Source: Pinus tabuliformis
Lineage: Eukaryota; Streptophyta; Pinopsida; Pinales; Pinaceae
NCBI GenBank assembly: GCA_031772625.1
Contig: CM062807.1
Span: forward strand, 1,153,985,007-1,154,049,006
Reading direction: 5' to 3'
Length of the DNA: 64,000 nt
The notes under the pieces: generated by a model
Databases searched by the model: none
What the model was told of the DNA's origin: nothing
Seen by the model: the letters and a program-made list of their open reading frames with translations, nothing else
In this document: positions 1-12,900 of the stretch, piece by piece
Layout of the letters: each line of letters starts with the position of its first letter
Numbering within the stretch: position 1 is the first letter of the stretch
Program-made: the position numbers and the translations under genes

Positions 1-1709
1 ATTTCTAAAGAAGGCTTTCTCCTGGATCAGGGGCTTTGACATATGACATAATTTGGCGGTCAGGATTCTTGGCAGTATTATCGTTGTCTATTTTCAGAGG
101 AACCAATTCTTAAGGATCCTAGCTTATTTATTCAGATAGTTATTTTGTGTATATATTTACTGTATGGACTCTTTTACGATTATTTTATGTTTAGTTTCTA
201 TTATGATGTTCGACATATATATCTAGATGATTAATGCACAAGACTGGGATACCCATACTTGTGTATCAATTGCTACTAAACAACTTCATGGACCATTGTG
301 TTTTGTGGTTAACTTCCATGTTTTTCCCCCTTGTGGGGATATGGATTTTTTTTATGGGATGCACGGGTATGTTCAAATACTATGTTTTTATTTTTCCATG
401 GCTGGGATCCTGGTTGTATTTGGAATGCATGATGGAATGCATATGCAAAATGTATTTCTGGACATTTTTCTTGGAAAAAAAAACTAGAGGAATGGACGCC
501 TTCCTCACTGTGTTGAGTAGAGTGTCGATACCAAGTTTTTATGATTATTGTATAAACTATCAATATAGAAGGGTATCTAGGAGGAATACATTATCAAATG
601 AAAGTTGTTTGCTAACAAAAATCATAATCTATTCACATAAATCATGTTAGCTTTGTTATATTACCGAAATTGATAGTGTATCTCATGGAACCCATTTTTT
701 TCCAATTTCATTCATTTTTCAAATTTGTTTTTAACCACCTCCAACTTTATGAAATTATGTGAATTACAAATTTGCAAGTTTTTTTTCAAATATTGTAATC
801 ATTTGCAAATTACCTTGTTAGTTTGAAATGACTGAAAACTAAAAAGGCATCGTGGAAAATTTCCTAGCCAAATAAAAAAGAATGTGAACTGAAGTCTAAT
901 GGAAAGTGTGTAATAGTTCCTACACATGTTCACCATGAATCCCAATGACAAATTGTGTACATCATGCACCCACATAAACCACTTTCCTATCGTCCAACAC
1001 TAGATTATAATTAATTTCTAGGAAATACACAACCAATTATCGACCTTGACCTTGACCTCTAGGTGTGCCATCTTTGTAAAATGTTGGTTAGGAACAATAC
1101 AAAGAAATGCATGAGAGTTGTGGGTTAACGACAATTCTCTCCTCCTCCTTTAGTCATGCTCATCATGATGACACAGACATTCATATTGTTATTATAACAA
1201 AATGGTAGTGGCTTTTATGTCTCTGTCTTAAATTGTCAGCTTGATTCCATCATGGAGATACACCATCCCCTTGGCAGTCCCCATGACGATGTGCCTGCAC
1301 TGCAACCAACTCAAAGTTTAGGCCATGGAATTTCTTCCAAATATATTTTCGTTGATACTGCCATTGGGCATGTAATCGTATATCATGAACCTTTGATTCC
1401 CCTCCCTTTCATCGCTAGCTACACAAAAAATCTCTCAAAACAACTAGACTCCCATCCCTGATGTTGTTGATCTCCACCTCGTTGATGTTTATAAATTTCG
1501 CACCCGATTATTTAGTTTAAAATCTTGGGTAGGGAGAGATCATTTGAAATCGGCATGGAGCTAGCACTGAATGCTTATAGTGGGGCTAAGACTATCCTAT
1601 CACCACTTGCAGTTACACCTGGGAGAGCCAGAGCTGAACAACAAAGGAGCTGTCGGAAATGTTGTGGAGTTGAGATGCCGAAAAATGTCACACATGATCA
1701 TCTATGACC

Positions 1710-1890
1710 ATCATAGTTTTTTATATGATCACCATAGTATGCACTTAGCCAATTATTGGCTGATTGCATGCAAAATTTGTATTTTATATGATCATCAGAG
1801 TATACACTAAGTCAATCATTAGCAATTGTTTTTTATATGATAATCATAGTATATACTAAGTCAATCATTGGTAACTTAGTGTATGCTGAA
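1710..1890. repeat. Imperfect tandem repeat, about 50-65 bp unit, three copies
   Basis: Three successive diverged copies begin with a T-rich stretch followed by tatatgatcaycatagtat and a segment like cactaagtcaatcattggc, at about 1718, 1780 and 1829. The copies are degenerate and have no coding potential. Confidence 0.6.
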
Positions 1891-2016
1891 TAATGTTTCC
1901 ATTTTCTATAGCTTAATGAGACTAACAATCACAAAAAGTATATTTGGTTTGTTTTCTCTAATGGAATGATTTTCCTAGAAACAAAGAATGATTTTATTGG
2001 AGACTTTAAAAGATGG

Positions 2017-2143
2017 GTGTGGTATATTTGATCATTTTTCCTCCAATGGAGTGATTTTCCTAGAGACACTTAAAAGAGGAGTGTGGTATATTTGATCATT
2101 TTTCCTCCAACAGAGTGATTTTCCTAAAGACACTTAGTGATTC
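2017..2143. repeat. Tandem duplication, about 64-bp unit
   Basis: The unit starting gtgtggtatatttgatc at 2017 is repeated at 2081. Both copies run through a segment like tcctccaaygagtgatttt and a gagacactta motif. A more degenerate copy precedes them at about 1966. Confidence 0.65.
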
Positions 2144-2407
2144 TATTGGAGAGGCTTTAATCGATGTGTGTTAATGAAGATGTAAAAAGGCACAAATAAT
2201 AATTATAAAGAATAATTTATCATATTTAATTTTTTAATTAAATGAATGAATGATTTTTTATTTATTTATTTTTAAATTATGGTAAGGTTAGACACTTTAT
2301 ATTGCTTTTAAAGAAAGTTAAGTGATTGTTTTTCATGGGTGACTGGTCTGCCACTTGGGAAACTAGACTAGTAGTAGAGTTTCAAAACTTTAACATTACA
2401 TATCAAG

Positions 2408-2440
2408 TGATATGAAAATGGGGCTCTTAGGCTTCTTGTC
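2408..2440 (-). repeat. Outer element, 3' LTR, distal piece
   Basis: These 33 bases match the start of the right LTR at 28971 (shared tgaaaatggggctctta and gcttcttgtc). The rest of this LTR resumes at 23404 after the 21-kb nested insertion. The last five bases, ttgtc, are the nested element's target site duplication. Confidence 0.85.
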
Positions 2441-3675
2441 TGTTAACACTCAGGTTGTTCCCTTTGACTCCTAAGGGAATACGGCCGAGGTAACCACAAA
2501 CCAATCTTTGGATCACAGGTTCTAGCCTACCTGTAATCAGAGAGTGCTCTCTCTTTAGAATTTAGCTTTGTTTTGTAATGTTTTAGGCTAGTTATGATGC
2601 ACTGAATTTTGTTTAAAGTTTGGTTGAATGATATCTTCTAACAGTTGAAATGCAATGTTCAGGGGTTTTTAGTCCATTGGGCATTGGAGTCTGTGATTAT
2701 GTGTTGCTTGAGGTATTTAGTGAGAATGGTGATACTGCAGGGCCAGATGGGTACTCATGAAACAATCTTCAAATTTGGGAATATGGACTGTTACTAGCCA
2801 GTGAGAGGCAACTAAGAATCTTTCACTATGCTGGTGATATGGAGAAATGAAATATTACTCAGGAGCAACTCAGAATTCCTGAACAGTATTTACTATGAAA
2901 GATTCAGTGTAAATGTGAGCAATTAAGAATTCCACATTCATAACTAATTCTGAAGAAGACATAATTAACATCAGAGATTGAGTTTGGGGTGTTCAATGAA
3001 CAAATCCTGAACTATTCTTTTTCTCTAATGCTAAGACTAAGAAATATACAGCATAGGCGGATTATGTAAGAGAAGAGAACATAATGACATGGTTCAGAAA
3101 ACTTATTGTAACATGAAATAACGCAGGAATCCTGCAGCAGCAAGCAAACTCATCACAACACTTCAAACAACGCAGAACTTCAGAAATTCCATCAGCTTCT
3201 TGTATTGAAAGTCTGAAATTACAGTATAGCTCTTCAGAAGAGAAATCAACAACCCCAACAAGTTTATGCGTGGGGATATATATACAACTGTTTTTACAAA
3301 AATATCTTAACGATGAGTCATTTGCTTAATAACTTTCTTTACCAACTCTCAAAAATAGCAGATGCAATATTTATTGCTACCTTAAATGAACAATCAATGG
3401 CTGTTCACTTCTGTCAGAAATCCTTTGACTTTTGGAGGCAACCGGGGTCGGTCAAGTGCTTTGTATTGATTTTGAGAAATCTGCCTTTTACTGCCTTGTC
3501 ATGGTGCGGCTGCTTTAGCCCTGCCATCTGCATTTGTAGGTCCTGCTTTGGTTGCCAAATTTGACTGCTGAGTTGGCCTTTTCCGCTCCTTTCCCAGTCA
3601 GAGCAACTATATCAATATTCTGAAAATGCTGACTTGTGATCGATACACAAAAACTTGGTAAATAAACCTGTTTCT

Positions 3676-6600
3676 TCACAGCAAAGTTTGTATCATGCCC
3701 ATCCACCATTCCTGCGTAGGCAATTGGTGTCTCAGGATTTTACCTAAGGTCTCATCTGCCTCAGTGTATTTGTAATAGTTTGGAGGCACTTCAAAAAGAT
3801 GTTTAATCTCATTCATAATAAAGAATAAATTTTCTAGCTTGTCATAGAGACTCTGCCCAGATGGAGGCCCTGTTTCCTCTGGGGCACTTGCTGATGCAGT
3901 GATCTGGTTTGTGGCATAACTATTGACCCTTTTGGCATAGTGCTCATGTGATAGTAACCTTCCTACACTAGTTACCAAGCTGGGAAGACCTCTGTCATAC
4001 AATGCTGTGATTTTTTCAATAAATTTATTCACATCTGCCTGCATTTCTTGACACCTTCTGTCCAATGTCTGCACATAATTTCTTAAGGTAAGCACCCTCT
4101 TTATTAGTAAAATAGTATCAGTTCTACTGGTGATACCCATTCCTGCCAGCTGGGGGCCAGTGCGATTGTTAAGGACATTAATCATTCTGTTGGCTATTTC
4201 AGGCATATTCCCTAGAGATGCCCTGGCTCTCTGATTTTCTGATTTGGCCCTGCCTATGAGATCCATATGCTCATGGATAGTTTCAATATACTGCCACTGG
4301 TCTATAATGGATTGACCAATGTTGGCCCATAGGATTTTCTTAACTTCAACTATAACCTTATCAAGAGAAAGCTCTTTTTCTAGTTCCTTTATTCTTTTTT
4401 CAAGAGTCCTTACCTCTCTTGTTCTTTCAGCTATGCTCTGCTTTGATTTATCATATTTTTCTTCAATAGCAGCCAATTTTTCTTTAGTCTCATTCAGCTC
4501 AGCCATCTGTGCTTCTAGTGCTTCAAGCTCCTTCATCATATTATGCATGCTGAGGCTGGGCACCTGTTCTGATGTTGTTGTTGGTGTTGTTACTTCTGTA
4601 GCTGGTGCTGAGCCTGAAGGGCCTGCCTATGATGTTTGTCCGGTGGGAGGACCTGCTGCAGTAGTTGCAAGTGGCACACCTTCAGTGGATGCAGATGTCT
4701 GTGCTGGCTGAGTTGGTACTTCACTTTGTTTTGTTTTTAATGCTACCTCCAATGCACCCTCTGTCTCCATCAATCTCTTATATAAACTCAGGAGTAAAGC
4801 AACCACATCCTGATCCTTCTTTTGTTCTGCAACCTCTCCAGTCTGAGGATGAAGGGTAGCTGGCAGCTTGATATGCTTTCTCAGAGCTGCTATGTCTTCA
4901 TCTCTTTTCTTCAATAGTGCCTGCACACCCCTAGGGTCCTTTGGATCATGTCCCAGCTCTATAATAATTTCTTCCAAGGACTTGATTCTGTTGTCCTTGG
5001 CTTGAGATGATGCCTTTTCTAGTTCTAGCTGAGCAGTAGTATTGTGTAGAGAATTTTGCAATTGGTGTGCTAATAGGGTTTTTTCAGCCAATGTGGAATA
5101 GAGCATCTCCCCTGTTTGCCTGTGTAGCTCGATCTGGTCCATGGGGTGGATGTCTTTGGCGAAAATCTCCAAATTGGTTCTGATATAATCAGCAGCTGAT
5201 TGAGGTTGATGCATAGTAGGCTTAAAATGACTGAGAGTCATTTTTTGTTCTTGAATATCATAAGCTGACATTAGCCTCTGCTGATTAGTTGGTGCCATCT
5301 TTAAGAGTTGATTGTAGACCTGGTATTTGAGAGGCTCATTTCTTTTCTTGATGTCTATGAACTGCTTCTTGATGCTAGAGTCCGCCTTGGACCGCTGCCT
5401 TGAAGAACTTACCTCTGCCCCATGTGGCATCTCTTGTCCTTGCTGCAAGGAGCTGGTCGATGTTTCAATGCTAGGAGGGAGCATAGTATCGGTTGGTCTT
5501 TCCGGCAATTCCTCCTCTGAAAAGGGATTTAGCATTTGTCTTTTCTCACCTTGCTGATCCGTTGAAGTAGTAGGAGGAGTATCCTCTTGCCTATCCCTTT
5601 TCCTCATTCTTTCCTCATTAGTTGGTGTTTGTAAAACTGTAGACTCAAATGTTACCTCCTGCCTTGGAGGGATTTGCTCTTGTGTTTGCTGCTCTGTGGA
5701 GGCAGGTGCCTTAGCTATGCCTTCTTGCTGTTCTACTTGTTGTTCCAAATTAGGAGGTGACTCCTCTTGTTGTATTGCTTTGCCTTTAGCCATGTTTGCT
5801 GCTTGATCAGTTGTTTTGGCAGACTGCTGGGGAACAGTGGACGAAGAGGCAGCTTCTCCAAGATGTTGAGGGGCTGAAGACCAAACCTGTCCAAAATATT
5901 CCAAGTCAACTACTTTTTCTAATTTCTTAATGGCTCTTTCTGCTAATTCCTCTTCAGAATAATCCTCCACTAATGTGCATTCTCTCCACTCTAGTTGGTT
6001 AGCATGTTTTTCAATTTCTGGAATCCTAAAGTGATCATAGGTAGCAATCCTATACTTGATTCTTCTGAGGCTTATGAAATGGTTAGGGTCATAGGGTGCC
6101 CAATAGAAGCTTGTCTTGAGAAGGAGGCCTTTTAGGATCTTGTCTGCCTCTTCCCAAGCTTCTTCCCTTTTGTTAAAGATAAATGGACCCAGCTGGTGCT
6201 TAATTTTTAGCTGTGCTTTCTTATTTCTGCTATGAAAGTGGATCATGTCTGCATTGCCAAACTGCCAAAAGTATTCTAATGCAAAAAGTCTCATGGGAAC
6301 ATACTTTGGCAGTCTGTATGGGGCTAGCTCACAGCCATATATTCTGATCACTGTGTGGTCTTGGTAGAAGTACCAATCTCCAATGCTATAGTTCTTTCAA
6401 ATCTGGAGGATTTTCTGCATATCATCGGTGAGTCTAGGAGGAGGGGAACTCTGCAGCAGGGACAAGGCTGGATGAATGAACAGGTCAATGAACACACAGT
6501 AGTTGTATGGCGAGTAATGAATATGATGACAGACTGATGTCCATAACATTACAGATCTTCTATTTCCCTTTGCATCTAACTTCTTGAGAAAAACAGGAAA

Positions 6601-7359
6601 GCTATCAGGCTGATTGTACAATAGCAGATGATATGTATAGGAGGTGTATTTGAATACCCTCTCTCTCTCCAGGTTCATGAACTGTTCATGAATCTTGTCG
6701 GCTATAAATGTAGCATAGTCATACTGGACAGCAGGGGGCTGTCCTGGAGTGAACATGGATAGCATTACCAAGGTTGTCTCATCCACAAACTCACTGGTTT
6801 TGAATCCTAAGATGGAGGATATCATGTCTACTAGCAGTCTCCCTATGTCATTGAACCAGACATGTAAATAAGGGGGAGGCTGCCGGGGCTGGAATTCTGG
6901 GAGCATGAACAATTGGCCAATTCTTTTGATTTGTGAGTTGGACAGCTTGGCACCTTGCTCCAACAAAAGTTGCATAGAAAGAGGAGTCAGTGGCTTTGCA
7001 GATTGAAACTGTAGCATTTGGTTGATGGCTTCAAGAGTGACATGGAATAATACAGAGCCTGAAGCACTGAGAACAGCCCTTTGATTGGGGTCATAACTTG
7101 TGCAGCATTGGTGAATCAAATCAGGGAACTCATTCACCTGAGGGAGATAATAGATTGGTAAGTGGGACTTCCAGATTCCCAAGAGGTCAGTACCATCTCT
7201 GTGTTTTTTCTTTAGCTCACAAACGGTTTCTATGTGATATTTGTTACATAATTCAACTGTTTCTTTCATTTGATAATCTTTGTCAGCAAGGGCCAACCAT
7301 TCTAGGTCTTTATGTGGGGCATTCAGAGGTGCAATATTCAATGCCACAGGGGTCTCCAT
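3676..7359 (-). pseudogene. LTR-encoded 1,227-codon protein, 3' LTR copy, two nonsense mutations
   Basis: One reading frame runs from an ATG at 7359 to a stop at 3676, broken only by TGA at about 6397 and TAG at 4627, where the other LTR has sense codons (Ser and Glu). I do not recognise the family. Visible architecture: an N-terminal globular region of about 400 residues with conserved stretches such as LPIYYLPQVNEFPDLI and GDWYFYQ; a Gln/Ser/Thr/Pro-rich linker at about residues 510-660 with basic clusters (KRDRQ, GEKRQ); then about 500 residues of predicted coiled coil (for example MKELEALEAQMAELNETKEK, residues about 930-950). It ends about 1.2 kb inside the LTR. It has no retroviral gag, protease, RT or integrase motif. 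It lies in the same sense as gag-pol. A structural or accessory role is possible but is inference only. Confidence 0.85.
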
Positions 7360-7809
7360 TGTTTAACTGTTATTTGGAGTTGTATTGAACTTGACTTTCT
7401 GAAAAAGGTAACACAGAGCAGTGAATTTCAATGGATAAGGCAATTTGCAGAGAGAAAACAGGTAAATTGGGGTGAAACAGAGTTAAAATGCTCCTGAGAG
7501 AGGTTAAAAGAGCCAATGCTGGGACTGAGTACTGCTTTTACAGTGGAATTTTTCTGGTAATGGCTTTAAGTCGCAAATGCGCAATAAGCTGTGGAAGCTT
7601 GGTAAATTTGAACAATGGGAGCCCCTACAGGTGAATTTGGGGCTTAAAGTGGGAGATGGAGGTTCTTCCTGCTTAGGACTTTTTAGCAGTTCTTATGTTT
7701 TCCCTTTTCTCTCGTTTAATACAGTGAACTTGGAAGGACCCGGGTATGCAGAGGGAATTGATAAATACCTGGGGACTGTGTGGCCGATGGTGTTGAAGGT
7801 CGATTGAAC

Positions 7810-8430
7810 ACACGGCGCCGACAGCTAGGGAGCAAGCTTTGGAGTTGGCGGACAGGCGACGTAAACGGCATGCAGGAAATACAGTGCGCGTTTGGTAAGA
7901 AAAATGGGAAAAAAACGATTTTTGCGCGATAATATGGAAAAATTGATATTTGGCGCCTTTTTGATGGATGACGTCAGCATGACGTCATTGGTCCGGTCGG
8001 GTACGGAGGAATGATGTGTCGACTGGTGATTGGGTTGACATGGATGAGCGACGTGGCGGACAGGTCGGAGAAATGGCGGAAGGTAGGGTGACGTAATGCT
8101 GATGCGGAGATGACGTGGGGCGGAAAGGGAGAGCGGTAACAAAGGGTGGTTAGCGGTATTATCGGACCGCTTAATGTACGGGCCCGGTAATGGTCAGAGG
8201 CCGCCCGCTCCAGTAACAAATGGGCACGCGTCCCAGGCCCTACGTCACCCTCTGACAGATTTCGGGCGGTAAAGGACGGACGGAGGGGGTGGTCCGAAAT
8301 TGCTGTGGACCGTCGGATGGGAGGGCCCGGATCCGACGGATGACGGGCCGCGAACATGTCAGCACGATACGGCGGGACCCGGCGGGTATTTTTTTAATAT
8401 TTTTTGCTTTTTGGTGAAGCGCGCCGAAAT
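7810..8430. promoter_or_regulatory. CpG-rich block in 3' LTR, upstream of LTR ORF
   Basis: About 620 bp is clearly richer in G, C and CpG than the AT-rich surroundings. On the minus strand it lies between the LTR start and the LTR ORF. TATA-like stretches on the minus strand lie just upstream (around 8430 and 8610), so a promoter and leader here is plausible but unproven. Confidence 0.35.
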
Positions 8431-9574
8431 ATAAACATTGGGAAAACGGCTTAAAGTGGGTTTTCTTCAAAAATTCACATAATGAGCGGGGAGAATACGA
8501 CATTGCAGTTTATAAGGTGGATAAGGGTTATTAAACCAACCAAATGTTAATTTAATCCCCAATTATAGAATGAGCTAAATTCATGAAAACCTTTGATTCT
8601 GTAACATTTGCCGAACTTTAAATATATGGCTATAATGCCCGGGGGGGGTATTTACATATTTTTTGGTTTTTTCACAATAATGCTATAATAGTAGGGGAAG
8701 AGGAGCACTTAGGGAGTTAGATAATAGGGTTAGAAGTCAATGTGAATTGGGGATGTGAAAAATTGAAAGTGAGGAATGGTTTTACACCAGAAATGTGGCT
8801 TCTTTTCGGAGAAGAAGGTCAAAACTTGTCATGAATTTTTCCAAGGAGAAATACAAGAAGGACTATTTAGGGAGGTCCTAAAGTCCTCAAGGGGATGTTA
8901 GAAAGAGAGTCTCTGGGGAAAACAGGGGAAGTTAGACATGCTTCCATATTTTGTCATCAAAATGCTGCATAGATACCTCTACAAATGCTAATATGTGCCT
9001 TCTTGATCAAGGCCAAAACTGAATAGAATCAGGCTTCTGCAACTTCTGGCTACCTACCCAGCTTAGTACCTAGCATTTTTTGTTACTTCAGGGAGGGTGC
9101 ACTTAGACTTGCAAACCCTCATATGCTCTTTTCTTTTTGCTGCCCTCCTATCTAAATCTACCCTTATATCTTCCAAGGGCCCAGATTAAGCTGATGGGCT
9201 CCTTCCTTTCTCTATCCAGCTACTCATCTGTCAAGCTTGAACTGTTTGAACAGGTACTCATTCTCTAGTCTAGAACAGGCAATTTAAAACATGGCATGGC
9301 CCAGTTTGAACTGTTGAGCCATCCATCAAGATAGCAGTGGCATTTGGGTTGGCCACTTTCCTGGTCTTTCTTTGGGGTTCATTTCCATTATTTTTTCTGA
9401 CCAATTCATTTTCTTGCCTTTTGATTATTCTTTTAAGGCATACCCTCTTTACATGTTTTAATTGTTTGCTTCTTTCACAAAAAATGGAACCTTTGTATCA
9501 TCAAAGATGAACATTTTTGGCACTCCTACTGTCAATCATGAAAAATGAAACCCTATTGGTATAGGAGGCTAACA

Positions 9575-9973
9575 GTGGCTCCACTTGGGGATGACTTTTC
9601 CAGATGAAAAGTCAAGATCAGCAGGTCAGACCGCCTTGTTTTTTCATTCTTTTTGCAGTCTGAAACTTTCCATTTGTTAAAGACTATCCATCTGAATCCA
9701 AGAAACTTGTATGAAATACTCATTAAGCTGATCTGCTGTGAAATCACAACACTGTTCTTACCTTGCTTCTCTGAGTGTTTCTCATCACCTAGATAGTTCC
9801 CAAGTACCTTCTCTTGCTTTCCCATGACAAGGTCAATAATATACATCAAAAAAAAGTGCAGCACCTTAGTCTTTCTCAAAATCTACTTCACTTGGACCTT
9901 CATCTATCCGCTGTAAATAAACACACTGAAAATACAAATATTTATGTACAATATACAATTGAGCAGTGCTTGA
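9575..9973 (-). other. Gap between pol stop and 3' LTR, with polypurine tract position
   Basis: About 400 bp without coding potential separate the gag-pol stop from the 3' LTR. The minus-strand sequence next to the LTR (ccccaagtggagccac) occupies the polypurine-tract position but is only moderately purine-rich. Confidence 0.5.
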
Positions 9974-12900
9974 TCAAAGGGGGTCAAAATAATGCTTGAG
10001 CATCCTCCCATTGACTGGACCTTCCTCAGTGTTTGAGTCATCCAAACTCCTTAGAAAATAGGTGTTATTACCTTGTACAGCATAAATTACATAAGGCCCC
10101 TTCCACAAGAAGTCAAATTTACCATGTTTTCCTTTGTCCTCCCTCCTGGAATCCCATCTCAGCACTTTGTTTCCTATAAAGAAGTCTTCAGCTTTGGTTC
10201 TTTTGTCAAATACTCTTTTGAGCTTTTCTTGCAGTACTTGGGTTCTTTGATAGACTTCCTCTCTTGTTTGTTGTAGGTGGATTGTCTGATTGATCCTTCT
10301 TTGAATGTCATTGGGCTCAGCTTGTATTTCTTGCAGCAACTTGATTACAGGAATACCTAAAGATGAAGGAAACCTTGCTTCCATTCCATAAACTAGTTCA
10401 TATGGACTTGTACCAATGGATCTCTTGGTGGTCAGTCTGTCTGCCCACAGTGCATTCACCAACTTCTTATGCCAATTCTTTTTATTTTCCTCCAAAACTT
10501 TCTTGATGATGTTGATGAGGCTTTTATTGGAAGACTCAGCTAGGTCGTTACCTTGAGGATAGTAAGCAGTGGAATGACCTAAGGTCATATGATATTTGTG
10601 GCAAAAGTTGATCATTTTTTTGGACTTGAAAGCGGCGGCATTGTCTGTGATAATTTTGTCTGGACAGCCAAACCTGGACAAGATGTTGGTTTCTAGAAAT
10701 TGTATAATAATGGAGTCATTGGCCTGCCTACAGGGGACAACTTCTATCCATTTGGTGAAATAGTCTGTAGCAGTCAGAATCCACCTATGCTGGCCAGAGG
10801 ATGGGGGGTGAATTTCACCAATAAAGTCTAAACCCCATTGCTGGAATGGTCTCTCAGTTGAAATAGGTTTGAGTGGTAAAGGCAGCAGCTTTCTCTTGCC
10901 TTCAAAAATTTGACATTTGTGACAAGACATTACAAATTTTCTCACATCAGTAAACAAGGAAGGCCAATAAAATCCAGCCCTTAGGATTTTATCAGCTGTG
11001 GATTTCCAGTATAAGTGTCCTCCACAGTCACCTGCATGAAATTCCTTGAGGACATTGTCAGTTTCATCCAATGTTAAGCAATTAAGTAAGATTCCTTCAT
11101 GATTTCTCCAAAACAAAACATTGTCTATAATACAAAATTTTGATGCTTTCATTTTCAAGAACCTTTTCTTAGTTCTGGACAACCCTAGAGGAGCTTGCAG
11201 GTTTAACAATACAAAACATATATCAGCATACCAGGGAGATTGCATAAAGGCTTGGTTGATCTGTGGAGTCGCCATCTCCTGTTCGTTGTCCAGTTCATTA
11301 ATGTCAAGGGCTTGGAAATTGGTTTCAGTCATCAGCTTGGCTAGACCTTGTCCTTTTATCAGTTTGGTAGGCTTGATTTCCATGTCATATTCTAAGATAT
11401 TGGCAATCCACTTGCCCCTCCTACCTTCAATTCCTTCTTGGGTTAAAATGTCCTTAACCACTGCATTTGGGACGTAGGAAATGACATGAGAGTACAGGAT
11501 ATAGATTCTAAAGTCTTTGATTGCTTTTACCAATGCATAGGCTTGTTTTTCCATAATCTGATACTTCAAGGGGGCATCTCTAAGGGCTCTGCTAAAGAAT
11601 GCAATGGGTTTTTCACAGCCTTGGTCATCTTTTTGTAACAGAACAGCAGCAATTGTATGCTCAGATGCAAAAGAAAAAATGATGAAATCTCTATCAAACC
11701 TAGGGCTTGTTAGGACTGGTGTGTTTGTCAATGCTCTTTTGATATCCTCAAAGGCTTGTCTAGCTTCCATGGTCCATTTGACCTTGGAATCCTTTTTCAG
11801 CATATTGTTTGTGAGCTCAGCCAAATTAGGAATGAACCTTCTCAAGAAGTTAATTTTTCCTAGAAAGCTTTGTAGTTCTTTGATGTTTCTCGGATGAGGT
11901 ACTTGTAGGATAGCTTGAATTCTGTCCGGATCGATCCTAATACCATCTTTTGAGATTATATGCCCTAGGAGTTTACCTTCCTCCAGGCCGAACAGTGATT
12001 TCTTTGGATTTAAAGATATGCCATATTTCCTACAAATTATGAAAACCTGCCTCAAGTGTTCTAAGTGTTCTTGGTCTGATTTTGAAAAGGCAGTAAGATC
12101 ATCCAGGTAGACCACCAGAAAATCATGGATTTCCTTGGCGAAGGCTATATCCATTGCTCTTTGGAAGGTGGCCCCTGCATTCTTAAGCCCAAAAGGCATT
12201 TTGACATATTTGAAAGTTCCCGAAGGTGTTGTGAAGGCAGTTTTGTCTTGATCATCTGGGTGTACTAAAATCTGATTGAATCCAGAGAATCCATCTAATA
12301 ATGAGATCCTAGAGGCTCCCACTACCCTTTGTAGGATATGATCCATTTTTGGTAAGGGGTAATGGTCTTTGAGAGAGACTTTATTCAAATTTCTTAGGTC
12401 AACACACAGTCTGATCTCTCCCGTCTTTTTCCTAGTAGGCACTAGGTTTGAAATCCATTCTGAGAACCTGATTGGAGCAATGATTCCTGCTTCATACATA
12501 CGTTTCACTTCTTTTTCAATGAGAGGAAGGAGCACAGGGTTCACTCTTCTAAGTTTTTGTTTGAAAGGTTTTTGGTTTTCTTTTAAAGGTATGGTGTGCT
12601 GGATGACTGAGGTATCATAGGATTTGAGGTCCTCATAGCTCCAGGCAAAGACATCTTGGAACTCTTTAAATAACTCAATGTATTTCAATTTCTGATCAGG
12701 TGGTAATGCTTTAGATAATTTTATCATTTTGGGATTTTCTGTAGTTCCAATGTTACAATCTTCAATTTCAGCATTCAGCGGTTGCATTTTTGGTTTTCTT
12801 GAGATATCATTTGAATCAAACAGATCCTCCAAAGGGGTTAGACCTGTGGGCAGAAAATTATCTTTTAACTCAATTACCTCTGCTTCTGTTTCAGCCAGTT

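Larger units (their letters stand above)
1..2407. other. Flanking DNA, no recognised gene
   Basis: Only short, low-complexity open frames occur here and none resembles a known protein. It is the left flank of the outer LTR element that starts at 2408. Local tandem repeats are listed separately. The first about 230 bases could be an untranslated end of a gene lying to the left, but nothing in the sequence proves it. Confidence 0.5.
2441..9574 (-). repeat. Giant gypsy element, 3' LTR (7,134 bp)
   Basis: This is a direct repeat of 16274-23403, starting TGTTAACACT and ending GGCTAACA on the plus strand. It contains an ORF remnant (3676-7359), a GC- and CpG-rich block (about 7810-8430) and about 1.1 kb of noncoding DNA on its outer side. 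Confidence 0.95.

Noticed and set aside
2403..2407. Target duplication of the outer LTR element (tcaag against tcgaa at 30961-30965)
   Set aside because: Only three of five bases match. It may be a decayed duplication, but I do not count it as support.
4319..4711. Plus-strand open frame of 130 residues in the LTR
   Set aside because: It is antisense to the coiled coil of the LTR ORF. The Ser/Leu-rich product is the expected mirror of Glu/Lys codons, and the same shadow occurs at 18152-18544.
7825..8503. Minus-strand open frames in the CpG-rich block (also at 21652-22330)
   Set aside because: They are short, overlapping in several frames, Pro/Arg/His-rich from GC composition, and not in register with the LTR ORF. 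I treat the block as noncoding.
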